DNA from: Candidatus Scatomonas pullistercoris
GTDB taxonomy: Bacteria > Bacillota > Clostridia > Lachnospirales > Lachnospiraceae
Length of the DNA: 64,000 nt
NCBI GenBank assembly: GCA_018713515.1
Contig: DVOO01000011.1
Coordinates: 62,001-126,000 of the forward strand
Reading direction: 5' to 3'
Made by a program: the position numbers and the translations under genes. Positions 15,725 through 24,024 of the stretch are shown here, in pieces (the first letter of the stretch is position 1; each line of letters begins with the position of its first letter). The notes under the pieces were generated by a model, which was not told the origin of the DNA, did not search any database, and was given only the letters and a program-made list of their open reading frames with translations.

Positions 15725-17566
15725 CAGCTCCCGCATGCCATGGTACAGCTGGTAATATTCCCCTTTCAGGGCCAGAAGCTCTTCGTGGGTGCCACGCTCT
15801 ATGACAGCGCCCTGTTCCAGCACCAGGATCGCGTTGCACCGGCGGACAGTGGAAAGGCGGTGGGCGATGACGAAGACGGTTCTGCCCTCCATCAGCCGGT
15901 CCATGCCCTTCTCGATCAGAGCCTCGGTGCGCGTATCAATGCTGCTGGTGGCTTCATCCAGGATCAGCACCGGCGGGTCGGCCACAGCCGCTCTGGCAAT
16001 GGCCAGCAGCTGACGCTGCCCCTGGGACAGATTGCTTCCGTCGCCGGTGACCATGGTGTCGTATCCCTGAGGGAGGCGGGTGATGAAGGAATCTGCGTTG
16101 GCCAGACGGGCCGCGGCGCGGATTTCCTCCATATTTGCGTCCAGTTTTCCAAAGCGGATATTATCCGCAATGGTTCCGGTAAAGAGGTGGGTGTCCTGGA
16201 GAACAATGGCCAGGGAGCGGCGGAGGGAATCTTTCTGAATGTCCCTTACATCTATGCCGTCGTAGGTGATGGAGCCGCTGTCCACCTCGTAAAAACGGTT
16301 GATCAGATTGGTGACGGTGGTTTTGCCGGCACCTGTGGAGCCCACGAAGGCGATTTTCTGCCCAGGCTTGGCGTACAGGCTGATGTGGCGGAGGATTGTT
16401 TTGTCCGGCGTATAGCCAAAAGTCACATCGTGGAATCGCACATCCCCCCGCAGCCGTGTGAGCGTATGGGTTTCCAGGTTTTCCCAGGCCCAGCAGCCGG
16501 TTCTTCTGCGGCTTTTTTTCAAAGTGCCGTCCGCTGCCTCTTCTGCGCCGGTCAGGACTGTATTTCCCAGATCTGTCTCAGGAGCTTCCTTCATCATGCG
16601 GAAGATCCTCTCCGCGCCGGCCATGGCTGCCAGAAGGAAATTAGACTGCTGGGTAAACTGGTTGATGGGCATGGCAGCCTGGCGGACAAATACCAGATAA
16701 CTGGCCAGGCTCCCCACATCCGTCATTCCCCGGATGGCCATGATGGCGCCCAGGATTGCCACAACCGCATAATTGATATAGGAGATGCTTACCACCATGG
16801 GGATCATTGTGCCTGAATAGCCCACAGCCTTGGTCCCCGCCCGGCGGAGCATCTCATTTTTCTGCCGGAATGTCCGCATGTTGGCGCCCTCATGGTTGAA
16901 AGCTTTGACAACCTTCTGGCCGGCGATCATTTCTTCCATATATCCGTCCAGTTCCCCCAGATAGGACTGCTGCTGATTAAAATAAAATTTACTTTTTCTG
17001 CTGCTGTAGCGGATGTAGAGGAACATGGCGGCATAGCCGAAAATCACCAGAAAAGAAAGCTGCCAGTTCAGAATAAAGAGGAGAACCAGGGTTCCCACCA
17101 CCTGGATGAAGCTCTGGATTACCAGGGCAAAACTGTTGTTCAGGGCATCGGAAACGGTATCCACATCGTTGGTGTAGCGGCTCATGATATCCCCGTGGGG
17201 ATGGGAGTCAAAGTAGCGCAGGGGAAGGCGCTCCATAGTATGGAAAAGATCCTTTCGGATATCAAAGATAACCTTCTGGGCAGCACGCACCATGGTCTGG
17301 GTATAGCCCAGAGCTGAGAGAGCGCCGGTTCCGTAGATGGCGGCGGTGACGGCTACGCCAAAGAGCAGACCCTTCATATCGCCGGGAACGATGTAGCGGT
17401 TGATGATGGGCTTGAGCATATAAGTGCCCAGAAGATTGGCCAGAGCGCTGACGGAGGTCAGAATCCCCACCAGAATCAGAAGAATTTTATGGCGGCCCAT
17501 GTAGGCCAGAAGCGTGCGCAGGGTTCCCTTCAGATTGTCAGGCCTTTTCCCGGTTATCTGCGGCAT
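15719..17566 (-). CDS. ABC exporter half-transporter (canonical nucleotide site subunit)
   Basis: The 615-residue protein has an N-terminal six-helix exporter domain and a C-terminal ATPase with Walker A GSTGAGKTT, signature LSQGQRQ, Walker B VLILDEATSSID and switch AHRLSTVRR. The Walker B glutamate is present. It overlaps the upstream half-transporter gene by 29 bases, with GGAGG eight bases before its ATG. The two proteins are likely to form a heterodimer of the BmrCD/LmrCD type that exports drugs, lipids or peptides. The segment before the ATPase domain has a variable insertion of about 40 residues. Confidence 0.92.
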   Translation of the reverse strand: MPQITGKRPDNLKGTLRTLLAYMGRHKILLILVGILTSVSALANLLGTYMLKPIINRYIVPGDMKGLLFGVAVTAAIYGTGALSALGYTQTMVRAAQKVIFDIRKDLFHTMERLPLRYFDSHPHGDIMSRYTNDVDTVSDALNNSFALVIQSFIQVVGTLVLLFILNWQLSFLVIFGYAAMFLYIRYSSRKSKFYFNQQQSYLGELDGYMEEMIAGQKVVKAFNHEGANMRTFRQKNEMLRRAGTKAVGYSGTMIPMVVSISYINYAVVAILGAIMAIRGMTDVGSLASYLVFVRQAAMPINQFTQQSNFLLAAMAGAERIFRMMKEAPETDLGNTVLTGAEEAADGTLKKSRRRTGCWAWENLETHTLTRLRGDVRFHDVTFGYTPDKTILRHISLYAKPGQKIAFVGSTGAGKTTVTNLINRFYEVDSGSITYDGIDVRDIQKDSLRRSLAIVLQDTHLFTGTIADNIRFGKLDANMEEIRAAARLANADSFITRLPQGYDTMVTGDGSNLSQGQRQLLAIARAAVADPPVLILDEATSSIDTRTEALIEKGMDRLMEGRTVFVIAHRLSTVRRCNAILVLEQGAVIERGTHEELLALKGEYYQLYHGMRELS

Positions 17567-19331
17567 ATCCGTCGCCTCCTTTCTGTACGGTATCCTCCCG
17601 TATTTCTCCGGCTGTATGAATCTGTGAATGATAGATTTCCTGATAGATCTTATCCGTCTTTAAAAGCGTATCGTGGCTGCCTGCGGCGTGTACTTTTCCG
17701 TCGTCCAGAATTATAATCTGATCCGCGTGCATTACGGAGGTGATCCGTTGGGCAATGATGATCTTTGTCATATCCGGAATGGCTTTCAGTTCCCTCCAGA
17801 TATGCGCCTCTGTGGCTGTGTCCACAGCGCTGGTGGAATCATCGAAGATCAGGACTTTCGGATGCTTCAGCAGCGTCCGCGCAATGCAGAGCCGCTGCTT
17901 CTGACCGCCGGAGAGGTTCTGGGCGCCCTGATCCAGCACAGTGTCCAGACCGCCCGGCATCCGTTTCAGAAATTCGTCTGCGCCGGCCCTCCGGCAGGCC
18001 GCCCACATTTCTTCTTCGCTGGCCTGTTCGTTTCCCCACCGGAGATTTTCCCGGACAGTTCCGGAAAACAGAACGTTTTTCTGCAGTACAATGCCGATGG
18101 CGTCCCGGAGCACCGGCAGACGGTATTCCCGTACATCATGACCGCCTACCCGTACGCTGCCGGAGGTGACGTCGTAGAGGCGGGGGATCAGCTGGATCAG
18201 CGTGCTCTTGGAGGAACCGGTGCCGCCGATGATCCCCACGGTCTGGCCGGATTCAAATTTCAGGCTGACATCCGAGAGGGCAGGCCGCCTGGCGGCAGAA
18301 CTGTATTTGAAGTCCACATTCCGGAATTCCACAGAACCGTCCGGCACCCGCCCGAGTCCCTCCGGGACATCGGTCAGGTCCGGAACTTCCGCGAATACTT
18401 CGCCGATCCGGGTGATGCTGGCCAGAGAACGGGTCAGCATGAGAAATACGTTGGAGATCATCATCAGAGAATTGATGATCTGCATCACATAGCTGAGGAA
18501 ACCGGTCAGGGAACCCACCTCCAGTGTTCCGGCATGGATAAAGTTGCCCCCGAACCAGAGAATCAGGACGGTTGCCGTGTACATGACAAACTGAAAGGCG
18601 GGAAGATTCAGCACGGCAATGCGGAAGGTATTCCGGCTGTTTTCTGTCAGCGTCCGGTTGGCCTGCCCGAAATTGGCTTCCTCATAGTCGCCGCGCACGT
18701 AGGCCTTGACCGCCCGGATGGCGTTCAGATTTTCCTGCACTACAAGGTTGACCTTATCCACGGATGCCTGGAGTTTTCCGTACATGGGCGCAGTCTTCCG
18801 GACGATCAGAAACAGAATGCAGCCCAGAAGGGGAGTGCATACCAGAAAGACCAGGGCCAGGCGCACGTTCATGTAGAAGGCCAGAATCAGCCCCATTACC
18901 AGGAGGACAGGGCCGCGGACCAGAGGACGCAGGCCGTTGACCACCGTATTCTGCAGAACGGTAACATCGGTGGTCATGCGGGTGATCAGCGAGGACGTTT
19001 CAAAATGATCCAGATTGGCAAAGGAATAGTCCTGGAGCCGGGCATACTCTGCCTCCCGGATGCAGGTACCGAAGCCCAGGGCGGTCCGGGCCGCGTAGCG
19101 GGCAAAGAGCAGTCCGCAGAACAGGGACAGGAGGGCGCAGACGGCCATCTGTATTCCCTGCTGCAGAATGTAGCGGATGTCCCGGCCGGCAACGCCCACA
19201 TCAATAATATCTGACATGACCAGCGGGATGAAAAGCTCGAAAATACTCTCCGCTGTGACAAAAAGCACGGCCAGAAAAAATTCTTTTCTGCAGGGCCGAA
19301 GATACGGGAGAAGCTGTTTAAAATTCTTCAC
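17538..19331 (-). CDS. ABC exporter half-transporter (degenerate site subunit)
   Basis: This has six N-terminal membrane helices and a C-terminal ATPase with Walker A GGTGSSKST, signature LSGGQKQR and Walker B VLIFDDSTSAVD. The catalytic glutamate after Walker B is Asp, as in the degenerate site of heterodimeric exporters. Start is GTG at 19331 with AAGGGA upstream. It is the first gene of the exporter operon and is transcribed from a promoter with a 19-bp spacer. Confidence 0.92.
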   Translation of the reverse strand: MKNFKQLLPYLRPCRKEFFLAVLFVTAESIFELFIPLVMSDIIDVGVAGRDIRYILQQGIQMAVCALLSLFCGLLFARYAARTALGFGTCIREAEYARLQDYSFANLDHFETSSLITRMTTDVTVLQNTVVNGLRPLVRGPVLLVMGLILAFYMNVRLALVFLVCTPLLGCILFLIVRKTAPMYGKLQASVDKVNLVVQENLNAIRAVKAYVRGDYEEANFGQANRTLTENSRNTFRIAVLNLPAFQFVMYTATVLILWFGGNFIHAGTLEVGSLTGFLSYVMQIINSLMMISNVFLMLTRSLASITRIGEVFAEVPDLTDVPEGLGRVPDGSVEFRNVDFKYSSAARRPALSDVSLKFESGQTVGIIGGTGSSKSTLIQLIPRLYDVTSGSVRVGGHDVREYRLPVLRDAIGIVLQKNVLFSGTVRENLRWGNEQASEEEMWAACRRAGADEFLKRMPGGLDTVLDQGAQNLSGGQKQRLCIARTLLKHPKVLIFDDSTSAVDTATEAHIWRELKAIPDMTKIIIAQRITSVMHADQIIILDDGKVHAAGSHDTLLKTDKIYQEIYHSQIHTAGEIREDTVQKGGDGYAADNREKA

Positions 19332-19369
19332 GGAAAATCATCCCTTTCTTTTATTATGCTGCTTTCTGT

Positions 19370-19400
19370 ATGATAAACCTTAAACACGGTGTAAAGTCAA
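19370..19400 (-). promoter_or_regulatory. MerR-type promoter of the ABC exporter operon
   Basis: On the minus strand TTGACT (19400-19395) and TATCAT (19375-19370) are separated by 19 bases. The spacer holds an imperfect dyad, CTTTACAC-C-GTGTTTAAGG. A 19-20-base spacer with a central dyad is the hallmark of promoters activated by MerR-family proteins. The start codon is about 39 bases downstream. Confidence 0.6.
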
Positions 19401-19421
19401 GAAAAAGTATGCGGAAAGGAC

Positions 19422-19450
19422 TTGTAAAATGCGCCGGTTTGATGTATTTT
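19422..19450 (+). promoter_or_regulatory. candidate promoter for the ECF S-component gene
   Basis: TTGTAA (19422-19427), a 17-base spacer, then TATTTT (19445-19450). It is divergent from the exporter promoter and would give a leader of about 165 bases. Confidence 0.4.
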
Positions 19451-19457
19451 TAACATA

Positions 19458-19597
19458 CCTGCCGGGAAATGGACATCCAGGGAAAGGCGGACTACGGAAT
19501 GACGGGTCGAGCCGGTTCCCGCGGGCATGGATATCCGGATTCCCCCAGGAATTATGTATTGTATCCCGCAAAGCGCAGGGCTGCTTCCGGCGGCAGG
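19458..19597 (+). promoter_or_regulatory. structured 5' leader of the ECF S-component gene, riboswitch candidate of unknown class
   Basis: Long-range pairing CCTGCCG (19458-19464) with CGGCAGG (19591-19597) could close the leader. Inside it GGACATCC (19471-19478) pairs with GGATATCC (19529-19536) with one mismatch, enclosing GGGAA/TTCCC (19480-19484, 19516-19520). A competing CCCGC/GCGGG pairing lies near the ribosome binding site. I could not match it to TPP, FMN, cobalamin, preQ1 or THF consensus elements. Confidence 0.3.
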
Positions 19598-19621
19598 CGG
19601 GAATAATAACAGGAGGAATTT

Positions 19622-20215
19622 ATGAGAAACAAAAAAACACTGACGATGGTGCAGATCGCCATTCTGATTGCGGTACTGCTGGTTATGTCTTTTACCCCGC
19701 TGGGATATCTGCGGATCGGAGTTCTGGCTATTTCGCTGCTGACGATACCGGTGGTAATCGGGGCGATGCTGATCGGCCCGGAGGCGGGAGCGCTGCTGGG
19801 ACTGATATTCGGACTCACAAGCTTTGCCCAGTGCTTCGGGGCGGACGCCTTTGGGACCACGCTGCTGAACCTGAACCCCTTCGGAGCCTTTTTCATGTGT
19901 GTACCCACCCGGATGCTGATGGGATATCTGGCCGGAGTCATATTTAAGGGAGTGCACAGGGTTGACCGGACCAGGACGGTATCCTACTTTGTGGGCGGCC
20001 TCGCGGGAGCGGTTCTGAATACCGTATTTTTTATGGGAGCTCTGCTGGTATTTTTCTGGAACACACCGTATATTCAGGAAATGAGCGGAGGAAAGGGAAT
20101 CTGGGCGTTCCTGCTGGTCATGGTGGGCGTGAACGGCGTGGTGGAGGCGCTGGTCTGCTGCGCGGCCGGGGGCGCCATCAGCAAGGCGGTCAGCAAAGCG
20201 CTGAAAAGAGAATAG
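19622..20215 (+). CDS. ECF transporter S component, substrate unknown
   Basis: A 197-residue integral membrane protein with about six hydrophobic segments. The N-terminal TMVQIAILIAVLLVMSFTPL, then PLGYLRIG, and a loop near NLNPFGAFFMCVPTRMLMGY resemble vitamin-binding S components of energy-coupling factor transporters. The shared EcfA/A'/T module is not in this window, so it would use one encoded elsewhere. AGGAGG precedes the ATG. The leader may be a riboswitch that would name the substrate. Folate, pantothenate, riboflavin or queuosine precursors are all possible. Confidence 0.8.
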   Translation: MRNKKTLTMVQIAILIAVLLVMSFTPLGYLRIGVLAISLLTIPVVIGAMLIGPEAGALLGLIFGLTSFAQCFGADAFGTTLLNLNPFGAFFMCVPTRMLMGYLAGVIFKGVHRVDRTRTVSYFVGGLAGAVLNTVFFMGALLVFFWNTPYIQEMSGGKGIWAFLLVMVGVNGVVEALVCCAAGGAISKAVSKALKRE

Positions 20216-20232
20216 AGAGAGTCGGATGGCCC

Positions 20233-20287
20233 GTCCGGCTTTGGTAAGCAGGCGGCGGCATCTTTCGGGATCCGCCGCCTGCCGGAC
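20233..20287 (+). other. strong GC-rich hairpin after the ECF S-component gene
   Basis: GCAGGCGGCGG (20248-20258) pairs perfectly with CCGCCGCCTGC (20272-20282), flanked by GTCCG/CGGAC. There is no T-run on either strand, so it is not a standard intrinsic terminator. It may protect the transcript end or assist termination. Confidence 0.5.
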
Positions 20288-20330
20288 TGTATGGTAAAAA
20301 ATACCAGGAAGATTTTGGCGAGATTTTACC

Positions 20331-20359
20331 TTGCCACGTTCTATATATTGTGCTAAGAT
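20331..20359 (+). promoter_or_regulatory. nrdJ promoter with a candidate NrdR box in the spacer
   Basis: TTGCCA (20331-20336), 17 bases, then TAAGAT (20354-20359). The spacer GTTCTATATATTGTGC (20338-20353) matches about 12 of 16 positions of the NrdR box, which would place the ribonucleotide reductase repressor directly over the promoter. The usual second box one phased distance away was not seen. Confidence 0.5.
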
Positions 20360-20405
20360 TAGGAACATACGCAAAATCTGGAACTTTATGAGATGGGAGA
20401 GAAAT

Positions 20406-22679
20406 ATGGAACTACAAGAATGGCTTGGACAGGATAATCAGCTGGGCTGCGATATATGGAAAAAAAAATACCGGTACGGTGACGAAAGCTTTGAACACTG
20501 GCTTTCCCGGATCAGCGGCGGCAATGAGAAAATCGCGCAGCTGATCCGGGAGAAAAAGTTTCTGTTTGGAGGGCGGATTCTCTCCAACCGGGGGCTGGAG
20601 TACGAGGGGCGGAAAATCACGCTGTCGAACTGCTATGTCATTGAACCGCCCCGGGATGAGATCGAGAGTATTTTTGAGTGCGCCAAAAAGCTGGCGCGCA
20701 CCTACAGCTACGGCGGCGGATGCGGCGTAGATATCTCGGGATTAAGTCCGCGGGGCGCCCGCATCAACAATGCGGCCAAAGAGACAACCGGGGCAGTATC
20801 CTTTATGGAGCTGTACTCTCTGGTTACGAATCTCATCGGACAGAACGGCCGGCGGGGAGCACTGATGATCTCCATCGACTGCGAACATCCGGATGTGGAA
20901 GAGTTTATTGATCTGAAGACGGATTTAAACAAAGTGACCAAAGCAAATCTGTCCGTCCGTCTCAGTGAAAAGTTCATGGAAGCTGTTAAGAACCAGGAAA
21001 CCTTCCGGCTCCATTACACCCGGGAGGCTACCGGGGAGAAGATTGAGAAGGAGGTTGACGCCAAGGCGCTGTTTCATCACATCGCGGAGACCAACTGGGA
21101 TTACGGGGAGCCGGGCGCCCTCTTCTGGGACCGAATTTCCAGCTGGAACCTGCTGGCCAATACAGAGGAATTCTCCTATGCGGGCGTGAATCCCTGCGCA
21201 GAGGAACCGCTTCCGGCGGGGGGGAGCTGCCTGCTCGGTAGCATCAATTTGTCGGAGTTCGTGAAGAATCCGTTTACCTCCGGCGCGGTCTTTGATATCG
21301 ACAGCTTTAAAAGCTGTGTCAGAGAAAGCGTCCGGGCGCTGAATGAAGTGCTGGAGGAAGGGCTGCCCCTGCATCCGCTGGAGGAGCAGCGGGAAAGCGT
21401 GCAGCAGTGGAAGCAGATCGGTCTTGGCATTATGGGCCTGGCGGATATGCTGATGAAGATGGAGCTGACCTACGGGGAAGAGGAGGCCATTGAACTCTGC
21501 GATAAAATCGGCTTCGCCATGGCGGACACGGCCATCGCGGCTTCAGCGGGGCTGGCCAGGGAGAAGGGAGCGTATCCGGCCTGCAGGGCAGAGGAGGTCA
21601 TGGAGACACCGTTCTTCCTGCAGAATACCACAGAGGCTACCCGGGAACTGGTGAAAAAATATGGCCTGAGAAATTCACAGCTGCTGACCATTGCGCCCAC
21701 AGGCACGCTGTCCACCATGCTTGGAATTTCCGGAGGCATCGAGCCGGTTTATGCCAACTATTATGAAAGAAAGACGGAATCCCTGCACGGGTCGGATGTG
21801 TATTATAAGGTCTACACAAAGATTGTAGAAAATTATATGAAGGAGCACAAGCTGACGGATGACAGCATGCTTCCGGATTATTTTGTGACGGCCATGACGC
21901 TGGATTACCGGCAGAGAATCGATATGCAGGCCGTGTGGCAGATGCACATTGACGCCTCCATCAGCTCTACGGTGAATGTCCCCAATCAGTTTACAGTGGA
22001 GGAGACGGAAAATCTGTACCTGTACGCTTATGAAAAGGGTCTCAAAGGTGTTACCCTCTTCCGGGACGGCTGCCGGCGTGTGGGGGTGCTGAACGCGGAG
22101 AGCCAGGAGGAAAAGAAGCACTCTCCGGTGGCCGGCGAAGGACTGGCCCGCGGAGAGATTGTAGAGATCAACGATGATGTCATAGGAAAGAAAAGAAAGC
22201 TGGTGACAGGCTGCGGAAGCCTGCACTGTATCGCCCTTTTCGATCCGTACACGGGCGCGCTGCTGGAGACGTATCTCAGCAAGGGCTCCACCGGCGGCTG
22301 CAACAATTTTATGATCGGTCTCTCCCGCATGATCTCCATCAGTGCCAGAGGAGGGATCGACATTGATACAATTATCGATCAGCTGAACTCCACCGGCTCC
22401 TGTCCCTCCTATTCTGTGCGCCGGGCTACCAGAAAGGACACCAGCAAGGGCAGCTGCTGCCCCATGGCTGTGGGGAATGCCCTGATGGATATGTACCGGG
22501 AAGTGCAGGAGGAGCTTTTTGGAGGCGAGAAAAAGAAGCATGTTCCCCCCAAGGCGCCGAAGCCGAAGGCGGTGAAGAAAGTGGAGACTACCGTCTGCTG
22601 CCCGGAATGCGGGGAACCGCTGATCTTTGAGGGCGGCTGCAACATCTGCAAAAGCTGCGGGTGGAGCAAATGTTTATAA
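20406..22679 (+). CDS. nrdJ: adenosylcobalamin-dependent ribonucleoside reductase, class II
   Basis: Class II reductases convert ribonucleotides to deoxyribonucleotides with an adenosylcobalamin radical, without oxygen or a separate radical subunit. The protein has the 10-stranded barrel region with the first cysteine in LSNCYVIEPP, the NPCAEEPLPAGGSCLLGS segment, a TSCPD domain (CGSLHCIALFDPYTGALLET) and a C-terminal cysteine cluster (CCPECGEPL, CNICKSCGWSKC). The track start at 20331 is inside the promoter; the ATG at 20406 follows GGGAGAG and gives 757 residues. No cobalamin riboswitch was recognised upstream. Confidence 0.92.
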   Translation: MELQEWLGQDNQLGCDIWKKKYRYGDESFEHWLSRISGGNEKIAQLIREKKFLFGGRILSNRGLEYEGRKITLSNCYVIEPPRDEIESIFECAKKLARTYSYGGGCGVDISGLSPRGARINNAAKETTGAVSFMELYSLVTNLIGQNGRRGALMISIDCEHPDVEEFIDLKTDLNKVTKANLSVRLSEKFMEAVKNQETFRLHYTREATGEKIEKEVDAKALFHHIAETNWDYGEPGALFWDRISSWNLLANTEEFSYAGVNPCAEEPLPAGGSCLLGSINLSEFVKNPFTSGAVFDIDSFKSCVRESVRALNEVLEEGLPLHPLEEQRESVQQWKQIGLGIMGLADMLMKMELTYGEEEAIELCDKIGFAMADTAIAASAGLAREKGAYPACRAEEVMETPFFLQNTTEATRELVKKYGLRNSQLLTIAPTGTLSTMLGISGGIEPVYANYYERKTESLHGSDVYYKVYTKIVENYMKEHKLTDDSMLPDYFVTAMTLDYRQRIDMQAVWQMHIDASISSTVNVPNQFTVEETENLYLYAYEKGLKGVTLFRDGCRRVGVLNAESQEEKKHSPVAGEGLARGEIVEINDDVIGKKRKLVTGCGSLHCIALFDPYTGALLETYLSKGSTGGCNNFMIGLSRMISISARGGIDIDTIIDQLNSTGSCPSYSVRRATRKDTSKGSCCPMAVGNALMDMYREVQEELFGGEKKKHVPPKAPKPKAVKKVETTVCCPECGEPLIFEGGCNICKSCGWSKCL

Positions 22680-22706
22680 GTGTTTATACTGTGAGGTAAA
22701 CAAATT

Positions 22707-23303
22707 ATGGGAGATATCATACATTCCATCCAAGGAATGACAGAGGGTATCGGCCAGATCATGCTGGCCTTTACCCTGCTGTTTGCAGTTCTGCAGTGTT
22801 TCTTTGGCTATAAGCTGCTGCGGGCTTGGATCGCGCTGATCGGATTCCTGATTGGCTTTGTCCTGGGCTTCGTAATTACACGTTCCCTGATCGATGGAGA
22901 AGCGTATCTGCCGGCAGTGATCGGCATTGCGGCCGGCTTTATTCTGGCGTTCGTTGCCTTCCGGATTTATTTGATCGGCGTATTTCTGTACTGCGGGGCC
23001 ATCGCCGCCGGAGCGGTCAACAGTCTTGCCTTTCCGTCAGGGGACGGCTGGCGGGTTCTGTCCATCGTGCTCTGTGTGCTGGCATTTATTCTGGTGGGGC
23101 TTCTGGCCATAAAGTTTGCGCGACCCTGTATTATAGCCGTCACCGCGGCTACAGGAGCCGTAAACGCCGCGGATGCCCTGCGTCAGATGTTTGAGGAACT
23201 GGCACGGAACCGTATGCTGGTGTGGGGAATCATTATTGCTCTGGCCGCGGCCGGAATGCTGGTGCAGTTTTACACCACCCGCGGGGCCGGAAGAAGACGG
23301 TAA
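22707..23303 (+). CDS. multi-pass membrane protein, DUF4203 (TM7S3/TM198-like)
   Basis: About 198 residues with six or seven hydrophobic segments; FFGYKLLRAWIALIGFLIGF and FRIYLIGVFLYCGAIAAGAV are typical of DUF4203 proteins. The function is not established. It follows nrdJ by 27 bases, so it may be read from the nrdJ transcript. Confidence 0.65.
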   Translation: MGDIIHSIQGMTEGIGQIMLAFTLLFAVLQCFFGYKLLRAWIALIGFLIGFVLGFVITRSLIDGEAYLPAVIGIAAGFILAFVAFRIYLIGVFLYCGAIAAGAVNSLAFPSGDGWRVLSIVLCVLAFILVGLLAIKFARPCIIAVTAATGAVNAADALRQMFEELARNRMLVWGIIIALAAAGMLVQFYTTRGAGRRR

Positions 23304-23441
23304 TCCTTTCTGCGGCTGCTCATGTTCCGGATTATTCTGTTTCCGGCCGGCGCCGGAAGTGTGATAAAATTTCCGGAAAAAACTGAAAAAAACCGAAAAG
23401 CCTGTGGACTTCTGCGGAAAATTTGCTATACTAAAAAGAGT

Positions 23442-23474
23442 GGCAGATGAATTCAGAAGGGCATCCCATCTGCC
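23442..23474 (+). promoter_or_regulatory. inverted repeat in the leader of the Lrp-type gene
   Basis: GGCAGATG (23442-23449) and CATCTGCC (23467-23474) form an 8-bp dyad just downstream of a TATACT -10-like element (23427-23432). It could be an operator for autoregulation or an RNA hairpin before the ATG at 23510. Confidence 0.4.
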
Positions 23475-23509
23475 CTGAAGAGCGGCGGAGAAAAGGGAGG
23501 ATTACCTGC

Positions 23510-23971
23510 ATGGACAGTATAGATTATAAGATCCTGAAGATTCTGCAGAAAAATGCCCGGGAGACGGCATCTAATATCAGCAAGGAAATACATCTGTCAG
23601 TGTCCGCGGTCATTGAGAGGATACGGAAGCTGGAGGAGAGCAGGGTTATTCAGGAATATACGATTATTGTAGATGAGAAGCGCACGGGAAACGGCATGAC
23701 GGCACTGATGGAGGTGAGTCTGGAACATCCCCGGTATTTTGATTCGTTCGCGGAGGCCATTCGCCGGATGGATACTATTGTATCCTGCTATTATCAGACA
23801 GGGGACTTTGATCTTCTTTTGAAGCTGGCCTGCCGGTCTTCCGATGAACTTGAAGAGATTCACCGGGAAATCATGAGCCTGGACGGTGTTTCCGATACCA
23901 GAACCCATGTGGTGCTGAAAACAGTAAAGAATATATATTCGGCCATCAGAAAGCCGGAGAAAGAAAAGTAG
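23510..23971 (+). CDS. Lrp/AsnC-family transcriptional regulator
   Basis: The N-terminal helix-turn-helix (YKILKILQKNARETASNISK; VSAVIERIRKLEE) is followed by an RAM ligand-binding domain (about residues 65-145, with GDFDLLLKLAC). Length is 153 residues from the ATG at 23510, which has AAGGGAGG nine bases upstream; the track start at 23447 lies in the leader. Lrp proteins respond to amino acids. The neighbouring alanine racemase gene suggests alanine-linked regulation, but that is inference. Confidence 0.88.
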   Translation: MDSIDYKILKILQKNARETASNISKEIHLSVSAVIERIRKLEESRVIQEYTIIVDEKRTGNGMTALMEVSLEHPRYFDSFAEAIRRMDTIVSCYYQTGDFDLLLKLACRSSDELEEIHREIMSLDGVSDTRTHVVLKTVKNIYSAIRKPEKEK

Positions 23972-24004
23972 GTGAGGAAGCGGGTCTGCCGCTTCCTCAC
24001 TTTA
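23972..24004 (+). terminator. terminator-like hairpin between the Lrp-type gene and alr
   Basis: GTGAGGAAGCG (23972-23982) pairs with CGCTTCCTCAC (23990-24000), an 11-bp perfect stem, followed by only three T residues. It may attenuate readthrough into alr rather than stop it. Confidence 0.6.
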
Positions 24005-24024
24005 CAGGGAAAGAAGGAAGAGGA

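Noticed and set aside
17673-19214. 513-residue plus-strand ORF opposite the ABC exporter
   Set aside because: Antisense shadow of a gene with full Walker and signature motifs; Gly/Gln/His-rich product of unlikely composition.
20216-20405. Cobalamin riboswitch before nrdJ
   Set aside because: Too short, with no B12 box or related consensus; the hairpin lies upstream of the promoter.
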